A stretch of 64,000 nucleotides of DNA from Paraliobacillus zengyii. GTDB lineage: Bacteria; Bacillota; Bacilli; Bacillales; Amphibacillaceae. The stretch's first letter is position 1. The number at the start of each line of letters is the position of its first letter. The translations under genes and the position numbers were made by a program. Under the pieces are notes generated by a model. That model saw nothing but the letters and a program-made list of their open reading frames with translations. It did no database searches and was not told where the DNA came from. The stretch is taken from assembly GCF_003268595.1 (NCBI RefSeq), contig NZ_CP029797.1, forward strand, positions 765,501 to 829,500, given 5' to 3'. Of this stretch, positions 62,830-64,000 are shown piece by piece.

Positions 62830-63336
62830 CTATTTGGATATTTTAGTGAGAAAAGTTTTTGTTTGTTTTGGAGAAGTGAATTCTAATAATTGGGCATGCT
62901 GAGCACTATTCAAGCGTTCTCGAATTGATGGTAGTTTATCTTTTTTAAATCTAGCAACCCAGAGAAAAAATTCTAAGTCTATTTTCTCTGGACAATCTTT
63001 ACCCATGTCGGGTCTTGTTTTACCTTGATATTGAATTCTTCTTTTAGTAATACCATAAAGACACCGTAATGTAGAATAGTTGAGAAAGATAACCGTGTCG
63101 CAAGCTTGTAGCCGTATATCCATTGTCGCACTATAGTTTCCGTCAATAATCCATCTATCTTGCGTTATAAACCCTTCTTGTAATCTAGCTAGCTCGGATC
63201 TTTCAATCGGGTTCCAACCAGGTTTCCAAAAATAAGCATCCAAATGGTAAACTGGTATATCTAGAATTTCTCCTAAAGTTTTAGCGAGTGTAGATTTACC
63301 AGAACCACCACTTCCAATTATCATTATTTTTCGCAT
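62830..63336 (-). CDS. P-loop nucleoside kinase-like (FlaR/DNA topology modulation-like) protein
   Basis: 168-residue adenylate-kinase-like P-loop protein. Walker A GSGGSGKSTLA, YHLDAYFWKPGWNPI, and WIIDGNYSATMDIRLQACD with the Asp near 87; NYSTLRCLYGITKRR is typical of the FlaR family. ATG 63336 has AAGGAG 7 bp upstream; an earlier frame start at 63381 is not needed. Function is poorly known. Confidence 0.8.
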   Translation of the reverse strand: MRKIMIIGSGGSGKSTLAKTLGEILDIPVYHLDAYFWKPGWNPIERSELARLQEGFITQDRWIIDGNYSATMDIRLQACDTVIFLNYSTLRCLYGITKRRIQYQGKTRPDMGKDCPEKIDLEFFLWVARFKKDKLPSIRERLNSAQHAQLLEFTSPKQTKTFLTKISK

Positions 63337-63349
63337 AGTCTGCTCCTTT

Positions 63350-64000
63350 TTACTTAAGTAGAGAAGAAATAAGGCCAGCATCTAGTTGGTAGGCTGCTTG
63401 TAATGCTCGTGTTATCGATCCAGGTTGTCCATTTCCAATCTCTGTTTGATCTACCTCAACAATTGGCATCACTTCAGCTGTACTACTCGTTAAAAAAACT
63501 TCATCTGCATAGGCTAAATCATCCGTTACGAACGCAGTTTCAGCTAATTCCATATCTAAAGCGTGAATGAATGTCTTTATTCGATCTCGCACACATCCAT
63601 GCAATATTTGATTTGTTTCTGGATGTGTATAAATTATATTGTCTTTTACTAAGTATACGTTCGAAGAGCTACATTCTGTTACGATTCCATCGCGATGTAA
63701 TATCGCTTCAAAACATCCTTGTTCAAACGCTTCTTGTTTAGCCATAACATTTGGTAATAAATTCAAACTTTTAATATAACAGTTTTGCCAACGGATATCA
63801 GGTAATGTAATTGCCTTCACACCAAATTGAAGCTTTTCAACGGGACGTTCTAATTCCTCCACATAGGCATAGAAATTCGCTTCAACTGCTGGGAAAATAT
63901 GATCACGTTTTGCCGATCCGCGTGTTACTTGCAAATAAATTTTCCCGTTAGTAGTTAATTGATTAACCTTTACTAGTTGTTTTAACTCAATTCGTACTTG
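63350..64000 (-). CDS. D-amino-acid transaminase (PLP class IV), 5' end cut off by window edge
   Basis: The open frame continues to the window end (reading QVRIELKQLVKVNQL at the edge), so the N-terminus with the PLP lysine upstream is missing. The visible part has YLQVTRGSAKRDHIFP, IKSLNLLPNVMAKQEA and SSSNVYLVKD, typical of D-alanine aminotransferase (Dat). It would make D-alanine or D-glutamate for cell wall use. It ends 14 bp before the P-loop protein gene's start, likely co-transcribed. Confidence 0.87.
   Translation of the reverse strand, partial: QVRIELKQLVKVNQLTTNGKIYLQVTRGSAKRDHIFPAVEANFYAYVEELERPVEKLQFGVKAITLPDIRWQNCYIKSLNLLPNVMAKQEAFEQGCFEAILHRDGIVTECSSSNVYLVKDNIIYTHPETNQILHGCVRDRIKTFIHALDMELAETAFVTDDLAYADEVFLTSSTAEVMPIVEVDQTEIGNGQPGSITRALQAAYQLDAGLISSLLK

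Noticed and set aside
62657..62902. 81-residue plus-strand open frame
   Set aside because: It overlaps the real minus-strand genes for the small membrane protein and the P-loop protein; no SD sequence.

Overview
This AT-rich, densely packed window looks like a chromosome segment of a low-GC Gram-positive bacterium of the Bacillaceae type, perhaps near Gracilibacillus, Amphibacillus or Oceanobacillus (genus is inference). The reasons are strong GGAGG ribosome binding sites, Yes/Yte/Lpl-type pectin-oligosaccharide genes like those of Bacillus subtilis, a sortase-type wall anchor, a yybP-ykoY riboswitch, and IS1182-family elements. No rRNA, tRNA or CRISPR array was seen.

Positions 1 to about 42,700 form a large pectin and hexuronate utilisation island. 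It opens with kdgK (cut by the window edge), kduI and kduD, then uxaB-uxaA, larC1, a nickel permease and an alpha/beta hydrolase. Next come a YesS-like membrane AraC regulator and a DUF624 protein (minus strand), a solute-binding lipoprotein, a 1523-residue wall-anchored pectate lyase/pectin methylesterase, and two LplB/LplC-type permeases. The following block holds an unrecognised protein, an MFS carrier, a cupin, GH28, GH43, GH105, a YteS-like lipoprotein and a CE12-GH28 fusion. A tight operon follows: TIM-barrel protein, LarA-family nickel-pincer enzyme, SDR dehydrogenase, gluconokinase, larB, larC2 and larE. The island ends with a LacI regulator, uxaE, uxaC and a uronate-dehydrogenase-like gene.

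The proposed logic is as follows. The wall enzyme de-esterifies and cleaves pectin outside the cell. An ABC importer (its ATPase is not in the window) brings oligomers in. Cytoplasmic GH105, GH28, GH43 and CE12 enzymes reduce them to monomers. KduI/KduD handle unsaturated uronates, and UxaC, UxaE, UxaB, UxaA and KdgK handle saturated ones. No mannonate dehydratase (UxuA) is visible. Instead, a mannonate-oxidoreductase-like SDR, a LarA homologue with its cofactor genes, and a gluconokinase sit in one operon. This suggests a route fructuronate -> mannonate -> gluconate -> 6-phosphogluconate that uses a nickel-pincer C2 epimerase. This is the most interesting proposal in the window. A near-identical palindromic operator precedes both uxaB and uxaE and is probably read by the LacI protein encoded beside uxaE.

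From about 42,800 to the end the content is ordinary chromosome: glutaminase, MscL with a zinc ribbon, an HxlR regulator with a flavin oxidoreductase pair, small hypotheticals, an MBL hydrolase, an ABC exporter, a 5'-3' exonuclease, a PhzF protein, a riboswitch-controlled P-type ATPase, a PAS-GGDEF protein, an SGNH hydrolase, a 44-residue membrane protein, a P-loop kinase-like protein and a D-amino-acid transaminase cut by the right edge. Two IS1182-type elements and several structured intergenic repeats lie in or near this part.
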